Made by a program: the position numbers and the translations under genes | Part shown: positions 13,601 through 25,600 of the stretch, piece by piece | Layout of the letters: each line of letters begins with the position of its first letter | Numbering within the stretch: position 1 is the stretch's first letter | Source: Plakobranchus ocellatus | Taxonomy: Eukaryota; Mollusca; Gastropoda; Plakobranchidae | DNA length: 30,841 bases | Assembly: GCA_019648995.1 (NCBI GenBank) | Contig: BLXT01001860.1 | Coordinates: 566,724 to 597,564, forward strand | Reading direction: 5' to 3' | The notes under the pieces: generated by a model | Database searches by the model: none | What the model saw: only the letters and a program-made list of their open reading frames with translations | What the model was told of the DNA's origin: nothing

Positions 13601-16600
13601 GAGAATTTAGTGGCCTATATTATTTTTTCATGCAAATTATTCTTAATTGAGGTTATTATCAAAGCTACTAATTTCCATTCCATTTCAAGGTTTGCCAGTT
13701 GAGTTGATCTAGATAATTATTTCTAAATGTAGAACAAAGTGTTTCAAAAGGCTCCTGATCAGTCAAGCTCAACATCAACCTACAGACCTTAAAAAAATTT
13801 GTGTTAATAAACACAATACACGATAGTTTGCGGCATTGATTTTGCGAGAGGAACCTTGAAAAAAAATTAGAAATTAAGGAGCTAGGACCTAAACCCCCAC
13901 CAGGGACTCTGTCCCGGTACCCTGCTGCGGGCCTACCTGGCCCCCAGACCCCCTGCCGATTGGGGGTATGCCCAACCAATGCTCACATCCACAAGCAGCT
14001 GTTGTCTGTGACAAGGAATTCTTTTAAATGGACTAAAGAACAGAAATCACTCCAATTCTTGTGAAAAATTGAACAAAAGGTTTAGTAATTTCACAATTTA
14101 AACAATTTCAGAACAGCAATGTAAACTTCCATGATTTTTTAGGTCCACAAGCTCCCCAAGATCAATCATAATTATATCTCTCAGCAATTTTTCAGTCTCT
14201 CAAATGTCCTTGTATACCCACTGCCTAGAGTTTATAGAAAATAGTAGTTTTACAATACATGGGCATTAGGTCAATATTGCACAAACAATCCATGCCAGAA
14301 AAGACTAGATGCTACCATCTTATGCAAACACAGCTAATATCACTTAAGTGCTCTCAAATATCCTCTGCCTAATATGTAAATCTCTACAGAAGTTTCTAGT
14401 GATATCCCAAGCTTATTTGGTCCTGTCAAAAATGGCTTTGTGCTCTTAAATTATAAAACTAGCTGAGCACTGCCTGTGACACAAACTAAAACAGTCCTAC
14501 TCAAAACTTGACCAAAACATCGCAAACAAATAAGGTCAAATCATGATATTAGCCATTCTGAGTCTAGATCAAGACTAAATTCACAAAAACCAATTGTTAC
14601 AGATCCCCAGGCGATGATCTAATAACAATGCTTTCACACTTTAAAAAATCAAATCCCCAGGTCTAAAATGATAAACACAGCTAAAAATACTAATAGTACT
14701 TTGAAACTAAAATTGGCCTAGCTGAGGCCTTTTTTAGAACATTACTGAATATTACGATTAAACAAAGCTATATCAAAATATCAGCCGTTCCGAGTCTAGA
14801 TCTAAACTTTAGGCCTAACTTACAACAAATCTCCTGACAATCTAGATCTAGTACGGCTCTTGAATCAAGTACTATATCGACACTGAAGCAACACTCAAAT
14901 TGATGTAGATTCTGGGTTAGATATATACAATACTTGATAATCCCTACCATCTACATCTTATTGTTTAGGCCTACAGATAACACTGATAAAATGAAGTGAG
15001 CTTTAGTTGATTAGGTCAGATTAAGAAATAAAATGCAAGATATCTCAAGAAATCGTTTCATTTTCATACAGTTGTGTTTTTATTCTAAGTCAGACTTGAT
15101 AAACTAAAAATCACTTCATTTTGTCATTATTATCAGTTTTGTAGCAACCACAGATGGTAAGGATTACCCAATACTTCTTATCATGTCATGATTTCCAAAA
15201 GATTTGATTTGGAATGTAGGAAAAAGCTGAGGATCTAGAAATGGATCAGATAGACAAAATGCTTTCACTTAAGCTGAATTTCTATGCTTTTAGATTTTGT
15301 TTGAATGATGCATCCAATCATGAAATCACATCCTAAGAAGGAAGAGACATTTATTGTGAACAATCTCTTTTCTTTACACTCCACATCTTGTTCAGATATT
15401 TCATACTGGGAAGAGACACCTACTGTCTTTAATTGTGGGTAATGGCTAAAACTTGTAGCTATTTACGTGTATCAGAAGTACCTCATTAGAGTTTCCTGCT
15501 GCCAATTTAGTTTTTTTCTTTGATAAACGTGAACCTAATCATGCATGAACTCTATAAATTGATCACTGACAAAAGGCTTAAAATGGAACAATTTTTGCCA
15601 GCTCTTAAGACAAGGCTGTGTGCAGAGGCAGGCTAAAGGCTATGCAGTCAGGGCGTAATAAAAATTATTTTGAAAGTGGTAGCCTGCAAGTTTTTTTGGA
15701 TAAGGCTGCATGCAATGCCAATACAGACCAGTGTGTAAGCAGTAGCTTTTATTCTCATTTTCTTATCTAATGATCTCTCTTTTAATAAACAGCAATGGAT
15801 GGTTAGTCACCCAAAATTTCATGAAAATTTCTTTTTTCTTTATAAATGATCTTCCAGATTTTATATATTCATTTCCCTAATTTTTATCAGTATTTACAGA
15901 ATTCTCAAAATTTGTGGAAAAGTGGTATCTGTAAGGGAAATCCCCCTGAGGATAAGTGAGATATGATAAAGCCTGATCTTCAAATGTATGTAATCTATGT
16001 CAGTCTAGAGCTAGACCTTGAGATTTTTGTTTGTTTGTTTGTTTGTTCATTTTTTTTTTGTTATGCTTGTTTTCTTGTTTGTTTAAATTATATTGGGACC
16101 TTTCTTTTATATGCAATGTTACAAACTGGATAGGACTCAAGACTAGTATTGAGACTTATAGCTTTTGGAAAAAAGCCCTTCATAGAAGGAAAAAAAAATT
16201 CATTTCATTCAAAAGTTTAATACTTGATGCTAACCATTGGTATGAAAAACTTATTTGTTCACATATAAGGACATTTATGAATGGAGTTGCTCCAGAATGT
16301 AGTGCACAGTTTAATAAAACACAACATTGTCATCTTTCATATCCTCCTTGCAATTGCTCAAAAACAATTTTAGAAATTGATTCCTGTATTAGGTATTGTT
16401 TAAAGTGACAAATGAATAATAGCATTATCTCAGTAGGCTTAGAATACAAATTCAACCTGTTCCTATAACTCAAAATGGATCTTGGCATCATGTGGAATGT
16501 TTTCATTGGATGCATCACATTTTCCCCCAACAGTGAGCTTTCTTCAAAATATAACATGATTTGCGAATGAACATTGTTTAAAACAATCAGAGCAAGTTCT

Positions 16601-19600
16601 ATTTTTTCGTTGCTTTCACAAAATCTGAATACCTAAGTCATATAATGTTCTGAAGAATGTGAATTCAACCCACTTTTTTGTATATAAAACACTGATTGCT
16701 GTGATAAGGCATATGTGCTCAATAAGCCTATTCTCTACTGCTTTGCCCCGAAAACAAGTGCTGAAATTAGGGGAAATAGGTCCTCTTTGATAAACAATTG
16801 TGGAGCAAAGCTGCTTCTAATTACCATATGCAGTATCTCTTTAGATTAGTCTTTAGAATAATTGGACTGGGTTCTTTTGATCTTAATTTTTTTTCTTGCA
16901 CACATAACTGATGTCTAGATTAAGTAGGTGGATGTATGAAAACTTTAATGTAAATTTTGTTTCCTTGTCTTTTGCATATCAAGGTGATGTGATGATGATA
17001 GATGATGATGAAGGTTGTGATAGAGGTAATCATGAAAAACGTTGATGTCAGTGGTGATGATGGTTGAAGATGGTATGTTTTTTGGTTTTTGTATATAGCC
17101 AGTCCACAAGCTGATCTCAGGCTTTCGGGCCCTCCGTCAGGCCAGGGCGCAGGTGGATTGAAGATGGAGATGGCGTTGGAGATGATGATGGTGATGATGA
17201 TGAATATGGCATGATTAAATGATTATCATGTTAAAGGTAAACAAAGATGGTAATAGTCATGTTCTCATGAAAGTAAGAAGGTAATTTATTGTAAAATGTT
17301 ATTTTTATCTTTATCTTATTGTCTAATGCACTTTAATCATCAATAAATGGTCTGTTCCATTGCATATATTTAAGTTTTCACAGATATATTTCATTTATCA
17401 GTAAACAAACAAAAGTAGGTTTTTCAAGTAGCTCTAGAGTGAACACAAATAAGAGCAAAAAAAATACATTTTTGTACAATGATGCTGAAGAACCATTAAC
17501 AATGTGAAAATGCAAATTATCTATCGATAAAGTCTATTCAAGGTCTTGCAAATTAGTCTGCATGAGTCTTTGAATTCGCATGTGTGCTTGACGATTAGGC
17601 CTAGCTTTGATCTATTTATACCACAGAGATAAAATTGGTAGCTAGAATGCTATTCTTGCACAATGTTCTTGGCTCATGACGTACAGGGAGCGGAGGGGTA
17701 CAACTTTTCAAATAGATTTTTTTAAACATATTTTTGTTCTTAAATTTCTGTAACAGCTGATCTGTATGTAAAAAAGGCCAATGAAGACATTCTGAGAGCC
17801 TCAATATCTAGAGTGCAGTAAGCACATTTGAAAAATATTTAAAAATTTGAAGTCAATGTGCCGATTTTGATGTAAAGGAAGATAAAAGCTGTAACAGGTG
17901 GTGAACTCTGGGATGCAGATGATCTAAAAATTTTTTTTTCAGTGATTATCTTAAAAAATCAAAACAAAAACTAAAGAACCGACCTATGTGAATGAGAAGT
18001 GGCCCAATCATTTTATCGCTGGCCACTAATCCAGACAGGAAGCGGCCAAACATGGATCCAAGTCCCAGAGATGTGTACAAAGAAGAAGCTTGGCTTGGAC
18101 TTGTCCCTTGGCTATAAGATAAAGCAAAAATTACTATACATTTTCTTCATCCCTACATCTGCTTGTCCGCATGCTATAAGCTATATAAATGTATGTAAAT
18201 ATTATTGCTCCTGCAGCCCGCTGCCCACAGGATGCTCAAAACCTACAGGACAATCTTTCTTGCATTGCATGGCAATTCCCACCTTTACATATATTCATCT
18301 GCAGTATTATAATTAATTCAAAAAAGGAGTGTGGAAGAAAGACAGGATAAGAAACATAAAATAAAATAAATGTTGATTCTGAATGAGACCCTCTAAAACT
18401 TTCACAATTTACAAACAACAAGCAAAATTTTCTAGTCGCCATTTCCCGTTTACTACAAATGACATACAAACTAACTGACCTGATAGCAAAGGCTGGTAAG
18501 TACAGACTGAAAGGTGCATCACCCAGTGCCCACAGAAAACAAGTTGCAATGAACAAGAGAAAAGGGATGTTGCGTAGCAGACGCAACGAATCCAGCAAAT
18601 CCGTCAGATGTTCTTGCAGTGTCTAAAAATGAAAAGGGATTTTTATTTTCAAAAGAAAATCTTATAAAAATTTTAGGGCTGAAGTTTTGAATAATATCCA
18701 GAAGTTCTTGATAGCAGAGATATCGCTGCTCTCATATACTTAGAAACAATTTATTAATATCAAGGTGGATTATAAACCTGTCTATTGACAGAATTCTACC
18801 AGCATGACAGCATGACAAAATTGTAAACTTCACTGAAGCTTAATCATACTGGTTGTTAATTTCCTTTCTATGATAATGAAAATCTTTAGCATTCATCTTA
18901 CTCAAGGTATGCCCAGATCTGGGGAAAACACATAGATGAAAGAGAATTTTCATCACCTGTCTAAAGGACAAATCTAACTTGTGTCTTGAACTTTCTCCTG
19001 TTGTTTTTTTTTAAATTCAAAACTCGTATTCAAAAGTTTAAATCTTGACATATTATATCTTGAATATAAATTAGCAGTAATAAAATCTTATTTTCAACGT
19101 AAAAGCTTAAAATTTAATACCAAAATGCAGTCATATAAATTATCAATTGAAAACTTCCTGGATAGAAAACAGTTTTGCTAACCTTTTCCACAGGTTCTCC
19201 AATCCCTTCTATCCTTGACAAATCATCCTTCATAATGGCAAGAGAAGTAGGGAAACTAGCAACGCTACCAAACAGCGTTGGAATACTGCGCGAGCCAAGG
19301 CGATAGCGAGGCTCCAGGATGTCTTTGGGTCGCAGATTAGACACTAGCGTAGATGTGAGAGATTCATTATCCAGATCACCATTCCGCATGGGGCCGCGCA
19401 TAAAAGTTCCCTGGCTGATTTGACTAAATGAGGTATGGTGAGAGTGTGATTGAGACGTCCCAGAGTATAAGCGTTTGCGGAATTCTGAGGGAGCAGAGCG
19501 AGAGAATGTTGGGGAGGGAGGGGCTTCTGTATTAATTCTGGAGACTACCTCATTTTCTGGTATAGTCTCATTGGCTAAGGAGAAGTTGGAATGTATGTGA

Positions 19601-22600
19601 TTATTGGGGGTGGCAGCTGGTGGGGAGAGTGTGCTTGGGGAACTACTGGCAGTCTTGTCTGAGGGTGAAGGTTGTTCATCACTAGACATATCAGGCAGAG
19701 CCAAGGGGGATATTGTGTAATTACTAGAGCGTGAAGGGAAAGATATGTTGTTACTGTCTGGCATGGGAACTGCCAAGCTGTGACCTTCTGCAGTACGAAG
19801 TGTGTTGTCCAATAGTTTGACATTTTGGGTCAGGGAAAGATTGCCGTTAGACAGGGCAGCAGACCGAATAGATCGGTGTGACCTGCTTGTGGCTACCGAG
19901 GTGTTCGAGTTGCTCATATCTTTATTGAGCACATTGCGCAAGAGTGGGTTGTTGCTGAGATCTCCCCGAGAGCTTCGCTTACTTGGGTAGCGGCGCAGCC
20001 TGCGGCTGTAGTTGGTGCGACCACTGAATGCACTGTAGACATCACCATTGCTGAATGCGCTGTTGAGGCCACTGGCCAAGCTGTTCATCCCACTGGGGAT
20101 GCTGTTGTTGTTGCTTACATTGTTCATCTTAATTTGATCTCGTGACATTTTCTTCTCAACATCCCGCAGCACTTCCTCTGTGGATGGCCGCAACAGCATG
20201 GCAAATACCATGATATGACTACAGATTCCAGCCCAGAGCAGGTAAGCCCCATTCAAACCATAGTTCTCCACTAGATATGTCATTATCTTGCCAACTAGAA
20301 CAATTCAAAGAGATCAATTTGTAAACATTAGTGTGCGAAAAAAAACATTTTTTTTTCTTGACACCATTTCTAATATGTCAATTAATAACAATTGTAAAAT
20401 GGTAAAACAAAAAATGGTTTTTGCTTAAACATGCCATTCAACCCCAATCCTTTCAAGATAATAGCTATACATTTATCAGTATAAATAAATGGAATGAAAC
20501 TGAAGTCTAAAATCTTTAGATTCGGTCGTACATAAATTCATTTGATGTACAGGGCGTCTGCTTAGATAAAGTTTTGAAACTTAATACCAAAACTTAATAG
20601 TATTAAAAAAGTCTGTTAGGTTTGTTGGATTTCATTTAGGGTGAATTTCTACTCTGCAGATTCCCAACAGGTTCTAATTTATAAAATACTAAGGAAAATC
20701 TTGTAGACTTTTATATATTTTAGAGGAAAAAATACAAAAAAAACCACCTCAGAATCAGTTACACAAAACAGTAGACTACTTTTAAATTGACATTCTGAAG
20801 CTAAAATTCATTTGCTTGTTTAAAAATATTTTGTCAAAGTAATTATTTTTTTAACAGTGTTTCACTGTCCTCCTGAAAAAAAAATGTAAAAGATTTTTGT
20901 GTATGCAGCACGTACCAGCAACGATACCAAACCCCGCTCCAGTCGCCAATATTCCACAGGCAAATCCTCGATAGCGGTTAAAGTATTGACCTGTCACAAC
21001 AAACATTGTGTTCAGGATGAATCCACTGCCTAAACCTGAGAAAAAATGGAAAAATGGGCGTAAACTTTTATATTTTATAGGTCATAGAATGAAAATTCAT
21101 TTAACACCTTATGTATATCTTTTTAAATCATGAATTTCATGTGCAATCCCATTTTATATGTTTAACTATGCAATGTAACTATGGCTTTTAACTCATGTGC
21201 ACTACATTTCTTTCAAGAGGGACAATCTGTTGTTTACACAATACAACACAAAAAAAAAAAGAAAGGCAAATCAGAAATATCAGCAAATTTTTTACAGCCT
21301 TTGCATTCACAAGGAAAAGCAAAACTTGCTCGATTTAAAATCCATCATATTTTTTTTTAAATCAATATTTTTTCCAAATGAGAAAGGAGCTCTAATTCGG
21401 AAAAGAGATTGGGACATGCACTAAAATCATTTTTTCTTTTACACCAATTTTTTTTTTTATAACAAATCATTCAAGCAGCAAAAGTCACTAGCACTCAAAT
21501 ATAAACAGGCTTGGTCCTGCCTTGCTCTGTGCTGTAGTAATGTGAGCAGCAAAAGCCACAACATTAAAATATAAACAGGCTTTATCATGCCTTGTTCCGT
21601 GCTACTGCACATAAGTGGTGTGAGCAGCAAAAGCCACTAGGATTAAAATTTAAACAGGCTCTATCACCCCTTGTTCTCTACTGCTGTGATGTGAGCAGCA
21701 AAAGCCACTAGGAATAAAATTTAAACCGGCTCTATCACCCCTTGTTCTCTACTGCTGTGATGTGAGCAGCAAAAGCCATTAGGAATAAAATTTAAACAGG
21801 CTCTATCATGCCTTGTTCTCTACTGCTGTGATGTGAGCAGCAAAAGCCACTAGGATTAAAATTTAAACCGGCTCTATCATGCCTTGTTCTCTACTGCTGT
21901 GATGTGAGCAGCAAAAGCCACTAGGATTAAAATTTAAACAGGCTCTATCACCCCTTGTTCTCTACTGCTGTGATGTGAGCAGCAAAAGCCACCAGGATTA
22001 AAATTTAAACAGGCTCTATCATGCCTTGTTCTCTACTGCTGTGATGTGAGCAGCAAAAGCCACTAGGATTAAAATTTAAACAGGCTCTATCATGCCTTGT
22101 TCTCTACTGCTGTGATGTGAGCAGCAAAAGCCATTTGCACAATGCACTCACCAGCCAGCACTCCATGTGTCAGGATCAAATGCAGGAAGGAAGTGGCAAA
22201 GTATGATCCAGCCAAACCACCCACCAGAGCCAGTCCTGCAACAAAAGCTGTCCCACGGGCTCCAAGGCGACTAGACACTGATGAAACTGTTGGACCTGGA
22301 GTCGCAGCCAAACATACACAGAAATATGAAGGAAACACATGATTGCATCCGAGCTAAATCATACAAATGCTGCACCTAAAGAGAAGTTGTAGGAGGCTTA
22401 ATAGTAAAAATACACGGCAAGAGAGAGAGAGTGAGCAAGAGAGAGAGAGTGTGAACAAGAGAGAGAGAGAGAAAGAGTATGAGAGAGGCTACATTCAAAG
22501 ACAACAATGGTAGAATGAGATCGGTTGACACAAATACTTACACATAATATGCAATCAGACTTGCATGTTAATTTATTAAGAATGAAAAAAACGAAAAGCA

Positions 22601-25600
22601 GGCCATGTAAAAAAAAACATATATAATTAAAGATCTCTTTGCTTTCATTAGCAAATTCTAATTACAAAGAAGTAATTTTAAACACTTTTTCTCTCTCTTA
22701 CTCTTAGTCTTTTTCTTTTTCACAGTACTTGGTAATTACAAAAAAAAAAGAAAATTAAGAAGGAAAAGAGTATTTACAGAGTATTCATCTCGTCATTTTC
22801 TCATGGGAATCTTTCACCTACATAGCTTTGAAGTAGAACACTGAACACACTGTGGTTGAAGATTGTTGTTTGATTGTTTGGTCTAGCAATCAAACTAGAC
22901 CCAGAGTTATAACCCTAGTGTTTTGCTCTAATTGTATTTCCAGTAAGTTTTTTGGGTTTTTTTTTTTAAATAAGAGTGAATATAATGCAAGACCTTACAT
23001 AGTTAAAAGTTTAGCGACTCAAATATGCAATGGATCAAGAAAAAAAAATACATTATTTGGAAAAACTAGAACAAAAGGTTAAATCAGAAGAAAATATGAT
23101 GTGGTTTATTATCTCTGCACCATAAGACTGGCCATCTATTGTCCAACTCCAAGTTTTAAAATGCAGGATGCAATACAAGAAACCATGGCTGACCTGAGAA
23201 GCATGTGACACTGGTGTGCACTGCACCAATCCACGATGCCATGGAGATGTCTGGCTCAATCTGCTCCAGGATATGCGGCATCAACACTCCTGGTTACAAA
23301 AAAAAACACAGGATAGTCTTATGTGTAAATTTTTTTGCGATAAAATACCATTTCTTACACAATATACACATAAAATATCCTTAGGCCACTCCAAATAAGT
23401 TGCCAGTCGTGTTTTGAAATACTGATGCTGCCCTAAACTGCATTTTGTAAGCTTTGCAATAGTCTCAAGCTGCATTTTGTAAGCTCTATAATGGCCTCAA
23501 ATTGTTTTTTGTAAGCTCTGCAATGGCCTCAAACTGCTTTTGTAAGCTCTGTAATGGTCTCGAACTATCTTTTTTGTAAGCTCTGTATAAGTTTCAAGGT
23601 GCATTTTGTAACTCTGTAATGGGCCTCAAAACTTCATTTTGTAAGCTCTATAATTGTGAAAACTTCAAACATGTATACTCTGCGATACTGCATTTTAAAA
23701 TTCTTTCAAAAAGTAATTGAAAAGGGACACAGAATCATTAGAATATGTCATTCAACCAATTAAACTGGTCGCAAAACAAAAACTTCCCAGGATGACCTGT
23801 GACCTTGTTACATTCTATCCTCTGTCATTAAGGCATTGGTGGTATTTGAAGGTTGTAAAATTTAGAATCAGTTTGACGGAATCAAATCAGCCATATCATC
23901 AATTTTTTTTCAAGCATTGCGGGTTTTGTGGAATGTATTGAGTTACCTGCAGCAAAGGTGGTGGCACCGGTGATCATCAGACTGCAACAGGCAGCAAACA
24001 GGATAACCCAAGCCCAGCCACCATCCACATCAGCCTTGACCCCTGTAAAGTCGTGTATGTCAAGGTCATCTTCACCTGCTCCAGCTTCATTTACTGCTGC
24101 TTGGCTGTGCGGAGCGATGAGGAAGGGGGAGGGTAAGAGCAGTAGAGGTTGAGATAGGGCAGCCAAAACAGATTCATTTTTTAGCGAGGAGTAGGGAAGA
24201 AAGGGGCACGAGGCGAATTGTGTAATGTGTTTGACCTTAACCTATATTATATAGTGAAATAATCTTGAAGAATCTAGAGGTTATTGCTGGCTTAAAAGTA
24301 AAGGAAGACATCTTAACAATCTCAGATGCACAGATGATACAGTTTTAATAACATACCTGGTGGACGACTTCAAAACTTTTAGACCCCACTGTTCTCTTAA
24401 CGAGCATAAGATTGAGCGTGTCTATTAGTGTCAAATAAACGGAATGCATAGTCATCTCAAAGAATTCCTCAAACCCCAAATGCAATCTTGTTAGCAAAGG
24501 AGAGCCAATAAAACCAGATACAAAATTCAAATATCGTCGCTACCTGGAAACATCAGATGATAAATGAACAAGTGAAATGTTAAAAAAAAAAAAATAGCCA
24601 TAGCCACAGATACATTACAATAAAAAGAAATGAAACCACTTCCGACAAACAGAAACATAAGGATGGATACCGAAATAAGGGTAATGAAATCGTATGGCCT
24701 GTGCCATTGCATGGAAGTGAATGTTGGATAATAAACACGGAAACAGAAAGAAACCTGGAAGCAGAAAAGACTGATTTATCAAAAGAATGATGGTAGTGTC
24801 ATGCTTGGAGAAAGAGTCCACACAACTACAGGATACATTTGCCGACACAAAAGTCTGGAATATTTAGCAATTACTGGAAAGATTAAAGAAAGGCAAAAGC
24901 AGTAGAAAAAGAGAATAAATCTTATGGAGAGTCTTAACTCATGAGCAATCGGCAACGGCAGCGCTAACTGTCTTATTAGTTTAGTCGAGAACAGGTTTGA
25001 GTGTAGATCCAGACAGGGCACCTAAAGAAGAAAAGTAGAAGGCCTAGACCAAAGTTTGAAGGTTGCTGTGGCAAGAGCACAGGGACTAAATGATTGAAGA
25101 GATTATTGTACAATGTGTTCCGGTATGCTATGTCACATGACGCTTTTTTTATAAAGATTGCATAATGGTTGACACAGAAACAGTTAAAGCTCACCTGACC
25201 GAGTAGTTAAGATTCTTGAGGAAGGACTGGTTTTCCAAAGGCCCGATAGTGTCCTGGTTATAGCTCAAACTGCTATGTCCAGAGTCAGAGATGTAGCTGT
25301 CTGCCTTGCCTAACTTCCCCAAATTATTCCCATCATTTTCAGTCAAATTGTTGGAGCCCAAGTCCGCTGTCTCCGCTGGCGGCGACGGTTCATCTATGAC
25401 AGTGACCTGGAAGACGTGTCTCTGCACGTCTGAAGCCTCTCCGTCATCCTGTGGCGACGCTTCTGGTTTCTCCAACTCATCTTCCAAATCATAGCGAAGT
25501 GGGATAAGGGTAGGGGCCATATTTAGAACGGGAGAGGATATTTGCTTGGTCTTCTCCTCATCAATGTCCAATACTGCTGGAGCTGTCTCCGATTCTGGTA

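Larger units (their letters stand above)
12314..17983 (-). other. Intron 8 (phase 1), about 5.7 kb, the largest
   Basis: Donor GTCGGT after exon 8, acceptor GTGATTTCCACAG before exon 9. Listed separately within it are a GC-richer stretch (13140-13340), a GC-rich hairpin block (13880-13985), a TTTG microsatellite (16023-16047), and a GAT-rich tract (16980-17215) holding a short retroposon. The rest is AT-rich. Short open frames near 16031-16408 and elsewhere show no family I recognise. Confidence 0.88.
23290..23946 (-). other. Intron 2 (phase 1), with a tandem repeat and a DR1-type site
   Basis: Donor GTAACT after exon 2, acceptor TTTTTGTAACCAG before exon 3. It holds a 31-35-bp tandem repeat (23436-23660) and a perfect AGGTCA direct repeat with one-base spacing (23793-23805), both listed separately. 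Nothing else was recognised. Confidence 0.9.

Noticed and set aside
15595-15720. Possible direct repeat around AAGGCTG-TGCA
   Set aside because: Two short similar stretches, but the similarity is too weak and short to support a repeat.
16031-16408. 125-codon plus-strand frame in intron 8
   Set aside because: No recognisable family, starts in a TTTG repeat, and has no splice partners. It may be chance or a decayed repeat.
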